This document shows, piece after piece, positions 9,228-17,346 of a stretch of DNA of 64,000 nt. This stretch comes from Actinomycetota bacterium (GTDB lineage Bacteria; Actinomycetota; Acidimicrobiia; Acidimicrobiales; Ilumatobacteraceae). Position numbers and translations under genes: made by a program. The notes beneath the pieces were generated by a model. The model was not told where the DNA came from and made no database searches. It saw only the letters and a list, made by a program, of their open reading frames with translations. How positions within the stretch are numbered: position 1 is the stretch's first letter; the number at the start of each line of letters is the position of its first letter. The DNA lies in contig WLJO01000007.1 in the NCBI GenBank assembly GCA_009701715.1, forward strand, positions 22,519 through 86,518. The letters run 5' to 3'.

Positions 9228-9964
9228 TCGTCAGGCTCCATACCGTTCGTCACCTCCTCGCGCTATTTGCAGTGGTGGTTGGTCTCCTTCTCCAGGGGCA
9301 ACTCTCTGCTGGCACAGCAGTAGCGGCGGCTCGCAGATCGGGCGATGCCGAGGCGGTGCAGGCGAAGAACCGACTGCGTCCGTTCATCGAGGGCACGCAC
9401 GAGTCAGCGTTCTCACTCCGGCTTCCCCGCGGCGCAACGTGTCCCGGGGACAGCATGAATGACGACTGGCGTGTGCAGAGTTTTGTCGTGCCGAGCACGG
9501 ATGATCCCGGATCGTTGCGCTACATGGTGACCGGCCCGGAAGGCCCAGAGAACGACGCCCGCGTTGCGCTCTATACCTCCGAGGGCCGGCCGTACATGAA
9601 CCAACTTCTCGGAGCAAACTCCGAGCCAGGCCAACCGGCACAGATCATCGAACTGCCATCGTTTAGCTTCAAACGCCTGCCGATCAATTATCTGCCGAGC
9701 GGCGAGTACCGCATGGGGGTTGCGTGTACGGACGGTAAGGGCGTCACAGCCCAGTATTGGGACACGCTGATCTCTATTGAGTCGTCACCAACCACCATGC
9801 AGTGGAGGACCCTCCAGAAGGCAGAGAACCTCGACAAACGGTCCAACACCCTCTGGATTGTGCTCGCAGTGGTCTGCGTTCTGGTGCTGATCGTTTCTGT
9901 GGCAACATTCGTGCGGGCGTCGCGAGCACAGCGTGCAACGATCGAGAAAGATGTCCCAAGATGA
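9224..9964 (+). CDS. anchored surface protein carrying the two-cysteine domain (short form)
   Basis: ATG 9224 overlaps the previous stop and follows GGGTAGA; ATG 9212 is the alternative. 246 residues: signal peptide, the shared domain (TCPGDS, then GVACTDGKG about 95 residues later), and a single C-terminal helix (about 208-230) with a short basic tail. It is the most divergent of the four copies of this domain. The two cysteines probably form a disulfide outside the cell. It is co-translated with the next gene, a paralogue, so the two may pair. Confidence 0.72.
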   Translation: MIVRLHTVRHLLALFAVVVGLLLQGQLSAGTAVAAARRSGDAEAVQAKNRLRPFIEGTHESAFSLRLPRGATCPGDSMNDDWRVQSFVVPSTDDPGSLRYMVTGPEGPENDARVALYTSEGRPYMNQLLGANSEPGQPAQIIELPSFSFKRLPINYLPSGEYRMGVACTDGKGVTAQYWDTLISIESSPTTMQWRTLQKAENLDKRSNTLWIVLAVVCVLVLIVSVATFVRASRAQRATIEKDVPR

Positions 9965-10875
9965 AGCCGCCGAAGTGGATCGGCTCCATCGCTGTCTTGG
10001 GCGTTGCACTGCTGATGTCGTTCGCTGGACTGCTGATCGTCGGTGTCGGTTCGGCACGGGCTGACACGGCGCCGGTTCTCCTGATTACACCTGAGCCCTC
10101 GCAGCGGGACGACGTGCTGTCGATGACGTTCGCTTCGCGGCAACGTTGTCAGGGCGACAGCGAGGCCGGGTACCTCTGGCAGACCTTCCTCACGCCGATC
10201 GAGAATGATCCCGCGTCCTTGACGTACTCGCTCGGACTCCCGAAGGGCAGAGGCTTCACGAGCGGGCTGCGAGACACCACGCAGAGCTGGGTCCGCAACC
10301 GCAATCCGGGACTGACCGACGGACAGGTGATCCCTCCCGACGATCTGACGTTCTCGGGCAAGGCGTTCAATGCCATACCGGCAGGGGAGTACTGGATCGG
10401 TGTTGCCTGCACGAAGCAGGACGCCGAGGGAGTTACCCACACGACCCGATTCTGGGCTCGGCAGGTGGCCATCTCGTCACCAGCTAATCGAAGCGTCTTC
10501 ATGTCGCTGCTTGATCAGCCGGCAGACACGTCCTCGGAAGGCGATAGCGCAGCAGTAGCAGGAAGCGAAACGGTCCAGTCCGTTGTGAGCACCGTGCAGC
10601 CGCCAACAACCCTCGCTGCCACAGCGAATGTGTTGGATGCAGAGCCAACCACTACGACCACCGCTGGTGTCCTCGCGCAGACACTCCCGGCTTCCAGCAA
10701 CGAGCGGATCATCGGGGCAGGATCGTTGAGCGGCGGCGGCGCCTCGCCCGTTGCGAGCAAGGGACACAACCTGTTAACACCACTTGGTGTCGCGCTTGGG
10801 GTGGCACTGGTGCTCGTCGTAGTGGTCGTATTCATCGCGCGCAGACGGCGAGTAAATCGGATGGTGCCGTCGTGA
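9961..10875 (+). CDS. anchored surface protein carrying the two-cysteine domain (long form)
   Basis: 304 residues. The start ATG 9961 overlaps the previous stop by 4 bases. Signal peptide 1 to about 35, then the shared domain with RCQGDS, GYLWQTF, NPGLTDGQ and GEYWIGVACT. The last three are nearly identical to the fibronectin protein at 210. A Ser/Thr/Ala linker and a C-terminal helix with RRRR follow. Close similarity to the start of the 210 protein shows a common origin of the domain, here used as an anchored version and there as a released one. Confidence 0.75.
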   Translation: MKPPKWIGSIAVLGVALLMSFAGLLIVGVGSARADTAPVLLITPEPSQRDDVLSMTFASRQRCQGDSEAGYLWQTFLTPIENDPASLTYSLGLPKGRGFTSGLRDTTQSWVRNRNPGLTDGQVIPPDDLTFSGKAFNAIPAGEYWIGVACTKQDAEGVTHTTRFWARQVAISSPANRSVFMSLLDQPADTSSEGDSAAVAGSETVQSVVSTVQPPTTLAATANVLDAEPTTTTTAGVLAQTLPASSNERIIGAGSLSGGGASPVASKGHNLLTPLGVALGVALVLVVVVVFIARRRRVNRMVPS

Positions 10876-11822
10876 AGTCCTCACTGATACTCACCGATGA
10901 TGAGGAATCCATGGTTGTTGATCAAATCGAGGCGGAGACCAGCGGCTGGTCCGGTGTGCCATCGATCCGACTGTCGAGCGAACGCGTTGCTCTCGTCCGC
11001 GGTGCTGTCCTGATGCTCTTTGTCCTGATGGTGTCGGCCGTCCTTCAACTCTTCGTGGCGAGCCGTATCCAGCACAGCGCGTCGCAACAGAGACTCCACG
11101 ACCGCTTCCGCAGTGCATTAGCCACGGGCACCGCCCCGGTCGGTTCGCTGGACGGCGAGGGTCAACTCGTGAGCGCAGGTACACCCGTTGCGTACCTTCA
11201 GATTCCCGCGCTGGGTGTGGAGGAAGTTGTTGTTGAGGGGACGTCGGCTTCCAACCTCTATGCAGGCCCGGGACATCGCCGTGACACACCGCTTCCAGGG
11301 CAGGTCGGTCGCAGTGTGATCGTTGGTCGTCGAATGCTGTTCGGCGGGCCGTTTTCCTCGCTGAACCAGATCAAGCTAAGAAACGAGATCCTCGCAACCA
11401 CAGCACAAGGTGTCTTCCGGTTCGTCGTAATCGGCATTCGGCGAGCGGGGGATCCGCTCCCCGAGGTGCCACGCGGGCGTGCGTCCCGACTTGTGCTGGC
11501 GACCGCCGGCGGTAGTGGACTCAACCCGAGCGGGGTGCTGTGGGTGGACGCTGATCTACAGGGCGAAGCGGTAGGGGGACCGACGAGAGTGCTGACGTCG
11601 GCAACACTGCCGGGCGAGGAACAGGCCGGATCGAGCGACTCCCGAACACTGTGGGCGCTCGTACTCTGGCTCCAGTTACTGTTGATATCCGTCATCGGCG
11701 CCCTGTGGTCATGGCACAGGTGGGGGCACGCGCTGACCTGGATCGTCGGTACACCAGTCCTGTTGCTCGTGAGCAATCTGGTGTGGGACGAATTCTTTCG
11801 ATTGCTCCCCAACGTTGTCTGA
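10872..11822 (+). CDS. sortase-fold membrane protein lacking catalytic residues
   Basis: 316 residues, GTG start overlapping the previous stop. One N-terminal helix (about 40-62), an extracellular sortase-like barrel (about 105-235) and two C-terminal helices (about 259-280 and 286-305). The frame matches class E/F sortases (VVVEGTSASNLYAGPGH, TPLPGQVG), but the usual GHR is GRR (Arg153), the usual TC is TA (Ala212), and no Arg follows at the usual place. All three catalytic positions are therefore changed and transpeptidation is not expected. It is probably a scaffold or binding module for partner tails. No LPXTG-type motif is seen in neighbouring proteins. Confidence 0.78.
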   Translation: MKSSLILTDDEESMVVDQIEAETSGWSGVPSIRLSSERVALVRGAVLMLFVLMVSAVLQLFVASRIQHSASQQRLHDRFRSALATGTAPVGSLDGEGQLVSAGTPVAYLQIPALGVEEVVVEGTSASNLYAGPGHRRDTPLPGQVGRSVIVGRRMLFGGPFSSLNQIKLRNEILATTAQGVFRFVVIGIRRAGDPLPEVPRGRASRLVLATAGGSGLNPSGVLWVDADLQGEAVGGPTRVLTSATLPGEEQAGSSDSRTLWALVLWLQLLLISVIGALWSWHRWGHALTWIVGTPVLLLVSNLVWDEFFRLLPNVV

Positions 11823-11843
11823 TCACCATCGAGTGAGGAACCC

Positions 11844-12719
11844 ATGATCACCGTACGAAACGAAAAGTCGGGTAACGAGGATGCTCCGCGTAGCCGCGGA
11901 CGCCGTTCGGACCACGGCACTGCCCAAGTCACCACCGCAAAGCCGTTGATCGGTATCGAGGCCCGGGAGATCTCCGCGTGGTTCTCGAGCCGGCAGGTCC
12001 TTGACCGTGTGTCGCTCGACATGGAGGCGGGTCAGGTGACCGCGCTCATTGGTCCGTCGGGCTGTGGCAAGTCAACGTTTCTGCGCATCCTGAACCGGAT
12101 GCACGAGATGATTCCTTCGGCATCGCTCGCCGGGGAGGTGTTGCTCGACGGCGAGGATATTTACGACGCAACCCGTCGGCTAACCGATGCAAGACGGCAG
12201 ATTGGAATGGTGTTCCAGAAGCCAAACCCGTTCCCAGCGATGTCGATCTACGACAACGTTGTCGCGAGCCTTCGGCTAACTGGGCTGAAAGTACCGACCT
12301 CGGTCAGGGACGAGATCGTCGAGCAATGCCTCTCCAAGGCAGGGCTGTGGAGGGAAGTGCGCGACCGTCTGCGCCAGCCCGGCGGTGGACTTTCTGGAGG
12401 CCAGCAGCAGCGACTCTGCATCGCTCGAGCTCTCGCGATCCGGCCGCGAGTGCTGCTGATGGACGAACCCTGTTCGGCGCTCGATCCGACGTCGACGTTC
12501 CGTATTGAGGAAACCATCTCCGAGCTCAAGTCCGAGGTCACCATCGTGATTGTGACGCACAACATGCAGCAAGCGGCTCGCGTGTCTGACCAATGTGCGT
12601 TCTTTCTTGCGCAGGATGGGGCGCCCGGTCACATCGTTGAATACGGGCCGACGTCGGCAATGTTCGGGTCACCACAGGACAGCCGCACCGCTGCGTACGT
12701 CACTGGTCAATTTGGCTGA
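11844..12719 (+). CDS. pstB: PstB-like phosphate ABC transporter ATPase (second Pst system)
   Basis: 291 residues with a 35-residue hydrophilic lead. Walker A GPSGCGKST, Q-loop FQKPNPFP, signature LSGGQQQR, Walker B VLLMDEP and the H-loop VTHNMQQA are all present and typical of PstB. ATG 11844 follows GAGGAA. It is 21 bases after the sortase-like gene and closes the operon. It should power the PstC/PstA pair encoded at 2673-4909. It differs clearly from the pstB at 21608 in the N-terminus and inter-motif loops, so the two are old paralogues. Confidence 0.92.
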   Translation: MITVRNEKSGNEDAPRSRGRRSDHGTAQVTTAKPLIGIEAREISAWFSSRQVLDRVSLDMEAGQVTALIGPSGCGKSTFLRILNRMHEMIPSASLAGEVLLDGEDIYDATRRLTDARRQIGMVFQKPNPFPAMSIYDNVVASLRLTGLKVPTSVRDEIVEQCLSKAGLWREVRDRLRQPGGGLSGGQQQRLCIARALAIRPRVLLMDEPCSALDPTSTFRIEETISELKSEVTIVIVTHNMQQAARVSDQCAFFLAQDGAPGHIVEYGPTSAMFGSPQDSRTAAYVTGQFG

Positions 12720-12774
12720 CGCACAAGCGTCATCCAGATGAACTCATCGTTGAGAGATCCTGAGTACATAGTGC

Positions 12775-12796
12775 GGACACCTTGGTGACACCTTGC
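12775..12796 (+). promoter_or_regulatory. PHO-box-like direct repeat
   Basis: GGACACCTTGG (12775-12785) is followed directly by TGACACCTTGC (12786-12796): 11-base period with a shared ACACCTTG core. It lies in the 171-base gap between the pstB-like gene and the secreted binding protein at 12891, so this second unit probably has its own phosphate-responsive promoter. Confidence 0.55.
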
Positions 12797-12890
12797 TCTG
12801 AGACAGTGCAAAGCGTTGGGTCGCGATTGACCTGGCCGACCGGGAACGACCCGGGCGCAACTCGCATGTCGAAAGGGAACGTTGACCACC

Positions 12891-14231
12891 ATGTCGTCAC
12901 AGACCACAAAGAAAATCATCAGCCTCGTGGCTGGTGCTGCAGCGCTCGCCGGCCTGGCCGGTGCAGGGATCGCCGGTACGCACACGGCAAACGCCGAGCC
13001 CCAGCAGTACAAGGCGCCGTTGTTCGGATTCGGCTCCGACACGACCCAGGACGTCGTTAACGCCCTTGGTGGGTTTGCGAATGGAAAGACCTACACCCCC
13101 CTCGTGACCTCTGAGGCGACCGGCTACAAGCAGCTTGTCAACTTCGATGCCACGATCCCCGGTGAGGCGGATGCCACCAAACGCGAGTGCATCGCCACCA
13201 AGCTCGGCTCGCCGCTCATCCTGCGCCCGAACGGCTCGGGTGAGGGTCAGAAGGTCCTCAGTCGTCAGGCCGGCGGCGTGTGGTACACCGGACTCACCGT
13301 GACCGCAGCCATCACTGCAGCGAGCTGCAACAGCAGCCGCAACATCGCGGGACTCGTCGACTTTGCACGCTCCTCCTCAAGCGTTTCGAACGCCGTTGGC
13401 ACCGATATCACGGCTCTTCCGTTCGGCGTGGATGCGCTCACCTTCGCCTACAGCAAGCCGAAGACCTCGTCGGATTCCGTCTGCGGAACAGGAGCGGAGG
13501 CGTGCCACGACGCCGTCGACACACTCACGAAGGCGGAGCTGACCACCCTGTACACCAACGGCGTGCTCGTGAAGAACAACACGGTGATCGTCCCCTGCGG
13601 AATCCAGACCTCCTCCGGTACCTACAAGACGTGGTACGGCAAGACGGGTAACACCTCGTCGCAGGAAGGAATCGGCACGGCCTTCTGCAATGGCATCGGC
13701 AACGGCTCCCGCCTCCAGGAGAACCACGGCCCGGAACTCAAGGCCAAGGCAGACGCCCTGCTCACCACAACGAACGCGATCTGCGATGGCGTTGCAGGCG
13801 ACCCTGCAGTGTCATGCAAGGACGTGCAGGTGGTTGTCGGCTTCGCCGCAAGTGCTTGGGTCTCCAAGTCGAACGGGCTCTCCTCGCCTGCTCCGGGTAC
13901 CGGTGTGTCCCTCGGCCTGGCCGGTGGCAAGACCTTCGTGACCTACACCGCCGGTAACGCTGTTGGCAGCAAGTGGTCGCCGAACACCGACGGATTCAAC
14001 GACACGAACTGGAACCGCAACGTCTACAACATGGTGCTCAGCGCCAACCTCGACAACTCGACCGGCGACGCCGCCATTATCGAGATGTTCAAGGGCTCGA
14101 CCTCGCTGATGTGTGGCAGCGCTGCACAGGCCATCGTGAACTCATTCGGCTTCCTCAGCCTCGGCAACGACGCGAGCACGGGCTGCGGAAACAGCACCAC
14201 TAAGGGCGGCCTCGTCGCCAACAACGGCTGA
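12891..14231 (+). CDS. secreted PstS-like substrate-binding protein without anchor
   Basis: 446 residues. Signal peptide 1 to about 35 ending in TANA, then a PstS-type layout: GSDTTQD near the mature N-terminus, NGSGEGQ, a DFARSSS segment, ALPFGVDALTFAYS and LTKAELTTLYTNG. There is neither a lipobox nor a membrane helix, so it is released or held by other wall proteins. ATG 12891 is chosen over TTG 12882; AAAGGGA precedes both. It is cysteine-rich (nine or more in the mature part), unlike cytoplasmic-side proteins. The ligand is unknown; phosphate is plausible from the fold and PHO-box context. Confidence 0.8.
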   Translation: MSSQTTKKIISLVAGAAALAGLAGAGIAGTHTANAEPQQYKAPLFGFGSDTTQDVVNALGGFANGKTYTPLVTSEATGYKQLVNFDATIPGEADATKRECIATKLGSPLILRPNGSGEGQKVLSRQAGGVWYTGLTVTAAITAASCNSSRNIAGLVDFARSSSSVSNAVGTDITALPFGVDALTFAYSKPKTSSDSVCGTGAEACHDAVDTLTKAELTTLYTNGVLVKNNTVIVPCGIQTSSGTYKTWYGKTGNTSSQEGIGTAFCNGIGNGSRLQENHGPELKAKADALLTTTNAICDGVAGDPAVSCKDVQVVVGFAASAWVSKSNGLSSPAPGTGVSLGLAGGKTFVTYTAGNAVGSKWSPNTDGFNDTNWNRNVYNMVLSANLDNSTGDAAIIEMFKGSTSLMCGSAAQAIVNSFGFLSLGNDASTGCGNSTTKGGLVANNG

Positions 14232-14290
14232 CCCGGCTACGCAACACCAACTTTTCGACAACAGAACGAACTCTCCGAAAGGGAACCAAC

Positions 14291-16123
14291 TTGAAACGCA
14301 ACGGAAAGCGCCTCGCGGCGACCCTGGCGGGGCTCTCAGCCCTCGCCGGCGGGCTGGTTGTGGTGGCAAACGCCACCACTGCCAGCGCCGCACAGACTGA
14401 TCCATCCTCCGCAACCGGAACCGTCGATGTCACGCCCTCGAGCGGCAAGAGCGACGACAACTTCGCTCTCGGCTTCTCGAGTGGGCAGGTTTGCCCGGGT
14501 GATGCATCGAGCAACTACTCGGTCCAGACCTTCATCACGCCTCGCTCCGAGGATCCGGCGACAATGGTGTTCAACTTTGCCGCACCGACTGGTGCGAGCT
14601 TCACGGCGTACCTGCGCTACGCGAACGGTACGCAGGTCAAGAACATCAACCCGGGCCTCAGCACGGCAGATGTGCCCACCAGCCAACTCACGGGACTGTC
14701 GTTCAAGAACGCAGCGTTCTCGTCGGTGTCGGCGGGCCAGTACTGGATCGGTGTGGCCTGTGCCCTCAACGACGCCACGACCACCGAGAATGTCAAGTAC
14801 TGGAAGACGCCGCTCACGATCACTGCGGACAACAGCACGGGCGGCGTGAACAACTTCACCTACAAGGTGGGCTTCGTGCCCAACGCCCCGACGCTCGGCG
14901 CACGGACTGCCGGGGACGGACAGGTGTCGGTTGCGTTCACCGCTGGCACGACGATCGACGGGAACCCGTCGACCACCGGCTATACGGTCAAGGTGTACGA
15001 CTCCACCTGCACGACAGAGGACAGCGCCAAAAACGTTACCGGTGCCTCGTCGCCCCTCGTCGTGACAGGTCTCACCAACGGCACGACGTACTGCTTCAAG
15101 GCACTTGCCACGAACAGCGTCGGTAACAGCACGCTGTCCAGCACGGGTACCTCGACGCCGAACCCCGCTCAGCGTGGAGCGGTGACCAACCTGCAGGGAA
15201 CCCCCGGAACGGAGCAGGTCGCCCTGACGTGGACTGCACCGAGCCCGGCCCCGACGACGTACACCATCACGGTTAGCCCGAACACCGGAACTTCCGCCTT
15301 TGTCGCCGGTCCGTACACGGGTGTGAGCGGTACGTCGAGGACGATCACCGGCCTGACCGGTGGCGTGCTTTACACGTTCACCATCACACCATCGGCGTAC
15401 TCCGACAGCCCGACGGGTGGCGGTAGCTTCGCCGGTACAGCCGCACAGGTTCAGGCAACACCGAACTCCAACCAGGTCATCGGTCAGGACAACAGTGTCA
15501 CTCGCCCGGCGGGTGCCCTGCTCATCTACGTGAAGTGCGGCGTGTACGGCGCTCTGGACTCGTTCACCGCAACGAGCGGTTTGTTCCCCGGATTCCCGAA
15601 GACCCTCACGTCGGCAACGGCAACGGGCTCGGGAACCGAGGCAGGCGGCGGCAGCGCGGCGTGTACCTTGGACATGGGCACGGCAGAACTTGTGCGCCTC
15701 GCTGATGACGCCAGCCTCGGCGGTAACTTCTTTACCGCCAACGGACGGCTCAGCCAGGTGACCGTGCTCGACACCCGCGACTCCGACCTCGGTTGGAGCG
15801 TCACCGCCACAGCCGGAAACCTCACGGGTTCGGTCAGCGGTTCGTTCAGTGGCAACTATCTCGGCTGGATCCCGAAGGTCACCGCAACGTCCGCGGCATA
15901 CGGCACGTACGATCAGGTTGCCACCGCAGGCGCAACCGTTCTCCCCGGTACCGGTGTATCGAGCGGTGACGGTCTCGGCGATGCCACCCCGAACGTCCTC
16001 GCATCGGCTGCGGCCGGAGCAGGACTCGGCGAGGCGAAGATTGACGGACGACTGCTCATGCTCATCCCGGTCACGGCAGATGCTCAGGTCTACACGGGCA
16101 GCGTGACGCTGTCGCTCATCTGA
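14291..16123 (+). CDS. secreted two-cysteine domain / fibronectin / WxL-like protein
   Basis: 610 residues from a TTG start with GAAAGGGA 7 bases upstream. Signal peptide 1 to about 34; shared domain with VCPGDA and GVACALND; two fibronectin domains (about 192-390). The C-terminal region (about 395-610) contains VTVLDTRDSDLGWSV, YLGWIPKV and the ending YTGSVTLSLI, the layout of Gram-positive WxL domains, which bind peptidoglycan non-covalently. The neighbouring DUF916-like gene fits, since WxL proteins usually travel with DUF916 partners. It probably coats the wall. WxL membership is by motif only. Confidence 0.78.
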   Translation: MKRNGKRLAATLAGLSALAGGLVVVANATTASAAQTDPSSATGTVDVTPSSGKSDDNFALGFSSGQVCPGDASSNYSVQTFITPRSEDPATMVFNFAAPTGASFTAYLRYANGTQVKNINPGLSTADVPTSQLTGLSFKNAAFSSVSAGQYWIGVACALNDATTTENVKYWKTPLTITADNSTGGVNNFTYKVGFVPNAPTLGARTAGDGQVSVAFTAGTTIDGNPSTTGYTVKVYDSTCTTEDSAKNVTGASSPLVVTGLTNGTTYCFKALATNSVGNSTLSSTGTSTPNPAQRGAVTNLQGTPGTEQVALTWTAPSPAPTTYTITVSPNTGTSAFVAGPYTGVSGTSRTITGLTGGVLYTFTITPSAYSDSPTGGGSFAGTAAQVQATPNSNQVIGQDNSVTRPAGALLIYVKCGVYGALDSFTATSGLFPGFPKTLTSATATGSGTEAGGGSAACTLDMGTAELVRLADDASLGGNFFTANGRLSQVTVLDTRDSDLGWSVTATAGNLTGSVSGSFSGNYLGWIPKVTATSAAYGTYDQVATAGATVLPGTGVSSGDGLGDATPNVLASAAAGAGLGEAKIDGRLLMLIPVTADAQVYTGSVTLSLI

Positions 16124-16155
16124 GCAAGACACACCTTCCAACTTCACTTCGGTTC

Positions 16156-16188
16156 GGCGGTATGGGGCGGCAGTCGCCCCATACCGCC
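16156..16188 (+). terminator. 14-bp perfect hairpin between the WxL-like and DUF916-like genes
   Basis: The arm at 16156-16169 (GGCGGTATGGGGCG) is perfectly complementary to 16175-16188 with a 5-base loop. No T-run follows, so it may act as an mRNA-stabilising or partial-termination element favouring the secreted protein over its downstream partner. Confidence 0.6.
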
Positions 16189-16212
16189 ACTGGCATTTAC
16201 GGACGACACACC

Positions 16213-17346
16213 ATGCACGCACGATCCTTCACCGCTCCGCTCTCCCGGCTCACACTTGCAGCGCTCCTGGGCACCCTCGTTGCTTCCCTCAGCGCTGGGC
16301 CCGCCGTTGCCGCCGATCCGCCGGCAACGTCTTCGCCGACCGCTAGTTCACCGACTACCTCCTTGGCGCTGCCGAATGGTGCGCCGCTCAAGCCCGGCGA
16401 CGAGGTCATCCAGAGCTGGACTATCGTTCCCGGCGGGGACGGCCAACGCGCCTACTTCTCCTACGACTCCGATGGCGGAGTAACCGTCAAGGACTCCGTC
16501 AGCGTGCAGAACTACGGAAATGTGCCGCTGAATCTCCGCGTCTATGCCACCGACGGCCTCAACAATCCGGACGGCAGTTTTGCGTTGCTCTCGGGCGATG
16601 CGAAGCCAACTGACGTCGGCTCGTGGATCGCACTCGCACAAGAGAACGTCACCATCCCGGCGGGCAAGCAGTTGCTGATTCCCTACACCATCACCGTTCC
16701 GGCTGGCGCAAACCCCGGCGACCACGTGGGGGGCATCGTCGCATCAAACGAGACGCCCACCAAGCCCGGCAAGACGAACACGTTGTTGGTCTTCCGCCGG
16801 ACCGGAGTCCGTCTCTATCTTCGAGTTCGCGGTCAGCTTCGGTCGAACCTTTCCACCGAGGCATTCCGGGTGTCCTACGATGGGGGCCTGAACCCCGCGG
16901 GCGGGAAGGTTCGGGTGCGCTTCCGCATCGCCAACCTCGGCAACGTCCGCCAAGCGGGCACGTACCGCCTTACGGTCAAGGGCGCATTCGGTACAGGCAA
17001 GCACGATCTCGGTGAGAGAGCGTTCCCAGAACTCCTGCCTGGCCAAAGTATTGAACTCGCCGAGGATGTGCGAGGTGTCCCCGCACTTTTTGTGGCCAAG
17101 GCGTCGGTTACCGTCACGCCGGCCGCAGGTGGGGACGAGGCAGCCTCTCAGCCAACACGTCGATCCGCCCAAACGTTTGCGCCTCCCCTTCTCCTCTTGC
17201 TTGTCCTTGTGGTGCTGCTGGCGTTGCTCGTTGTCTGGCGCATTGTGCGCCGATACCGGGATCCCGATGATTCCGATGGGAACGAGATCGACGGGAACCC
17301 CGGCGGCGATTCAGGCTCTGACGAGCAGGAGCCCGTGCTCGTATGA
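16213..17346 (+). CDS. DUF916-like (WxL-interacting) anchored surface protein
   Basis: 377 residues from ATG 16213 (an upstream ATG at 16162 would place 17 residues before a clear signal peptide). After the signal come an Ala/Ser/Thr stretch, then a beta-rich segment with VQNYGNVPLNLRVYATD and ITVPAGANPGDHVGGIVAS, characteristic of the DUF916 family, whose members sit beside WxL proteins. A C-terminal helix (about 322-345) and an acidic tail follow. It overlaps the next gene by 4 bases. Expected role: membrane-tethered partner that holds the WxL-like protein at the wall (family knowledge plus context). Confidence 0.75.
   Translation: MHARSFTAPLSRLTLAALLGTLVASLSAGPAVAADPPATSSPTASSPTTSLALPNGAPLKPGDEVIQSWTIVPGGDGQRAYFSYDSDGGVTVKDSVSVQNYGNVPLNLRVYATDGLNNPDGSFALLSGDAKPTDVGSWIALAQENVTIPAGKQLLIPYTITVPAGANPGDHVGGIVASNETPTKPGKTNTLLVFRRTGVRLYLRVRGQLRSNLSTEAFRVSYDGGLNPAGGKVRVRFRIANLGNVRQAGTYRLTVKGAFGTGKHDLGERAFPELLPGQSIELAEDVRGVPALFVAKASVTVTPAAGGDEAASQPTRRSAQTFAPPLLLLLVLVVLLALLVVWRIVRRYRDPDDSDGNEIDGNPGGDSGSDEQEPVLV

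Noticed and set aside
10872..11822. Active class E/F sortase
   Set aside because: Catalytic His, Cys and Arg positions are Arg, Ala and Ser/Gly; reported as a sortase fold only.
14336..16222. 628-codon open frame on the minus strand
   Set aside because: Shadow of the WxL-like gene: Arg/Gly/Val-rich, no domain motifs, no ribosome site, typical of high-GC antisense frames.
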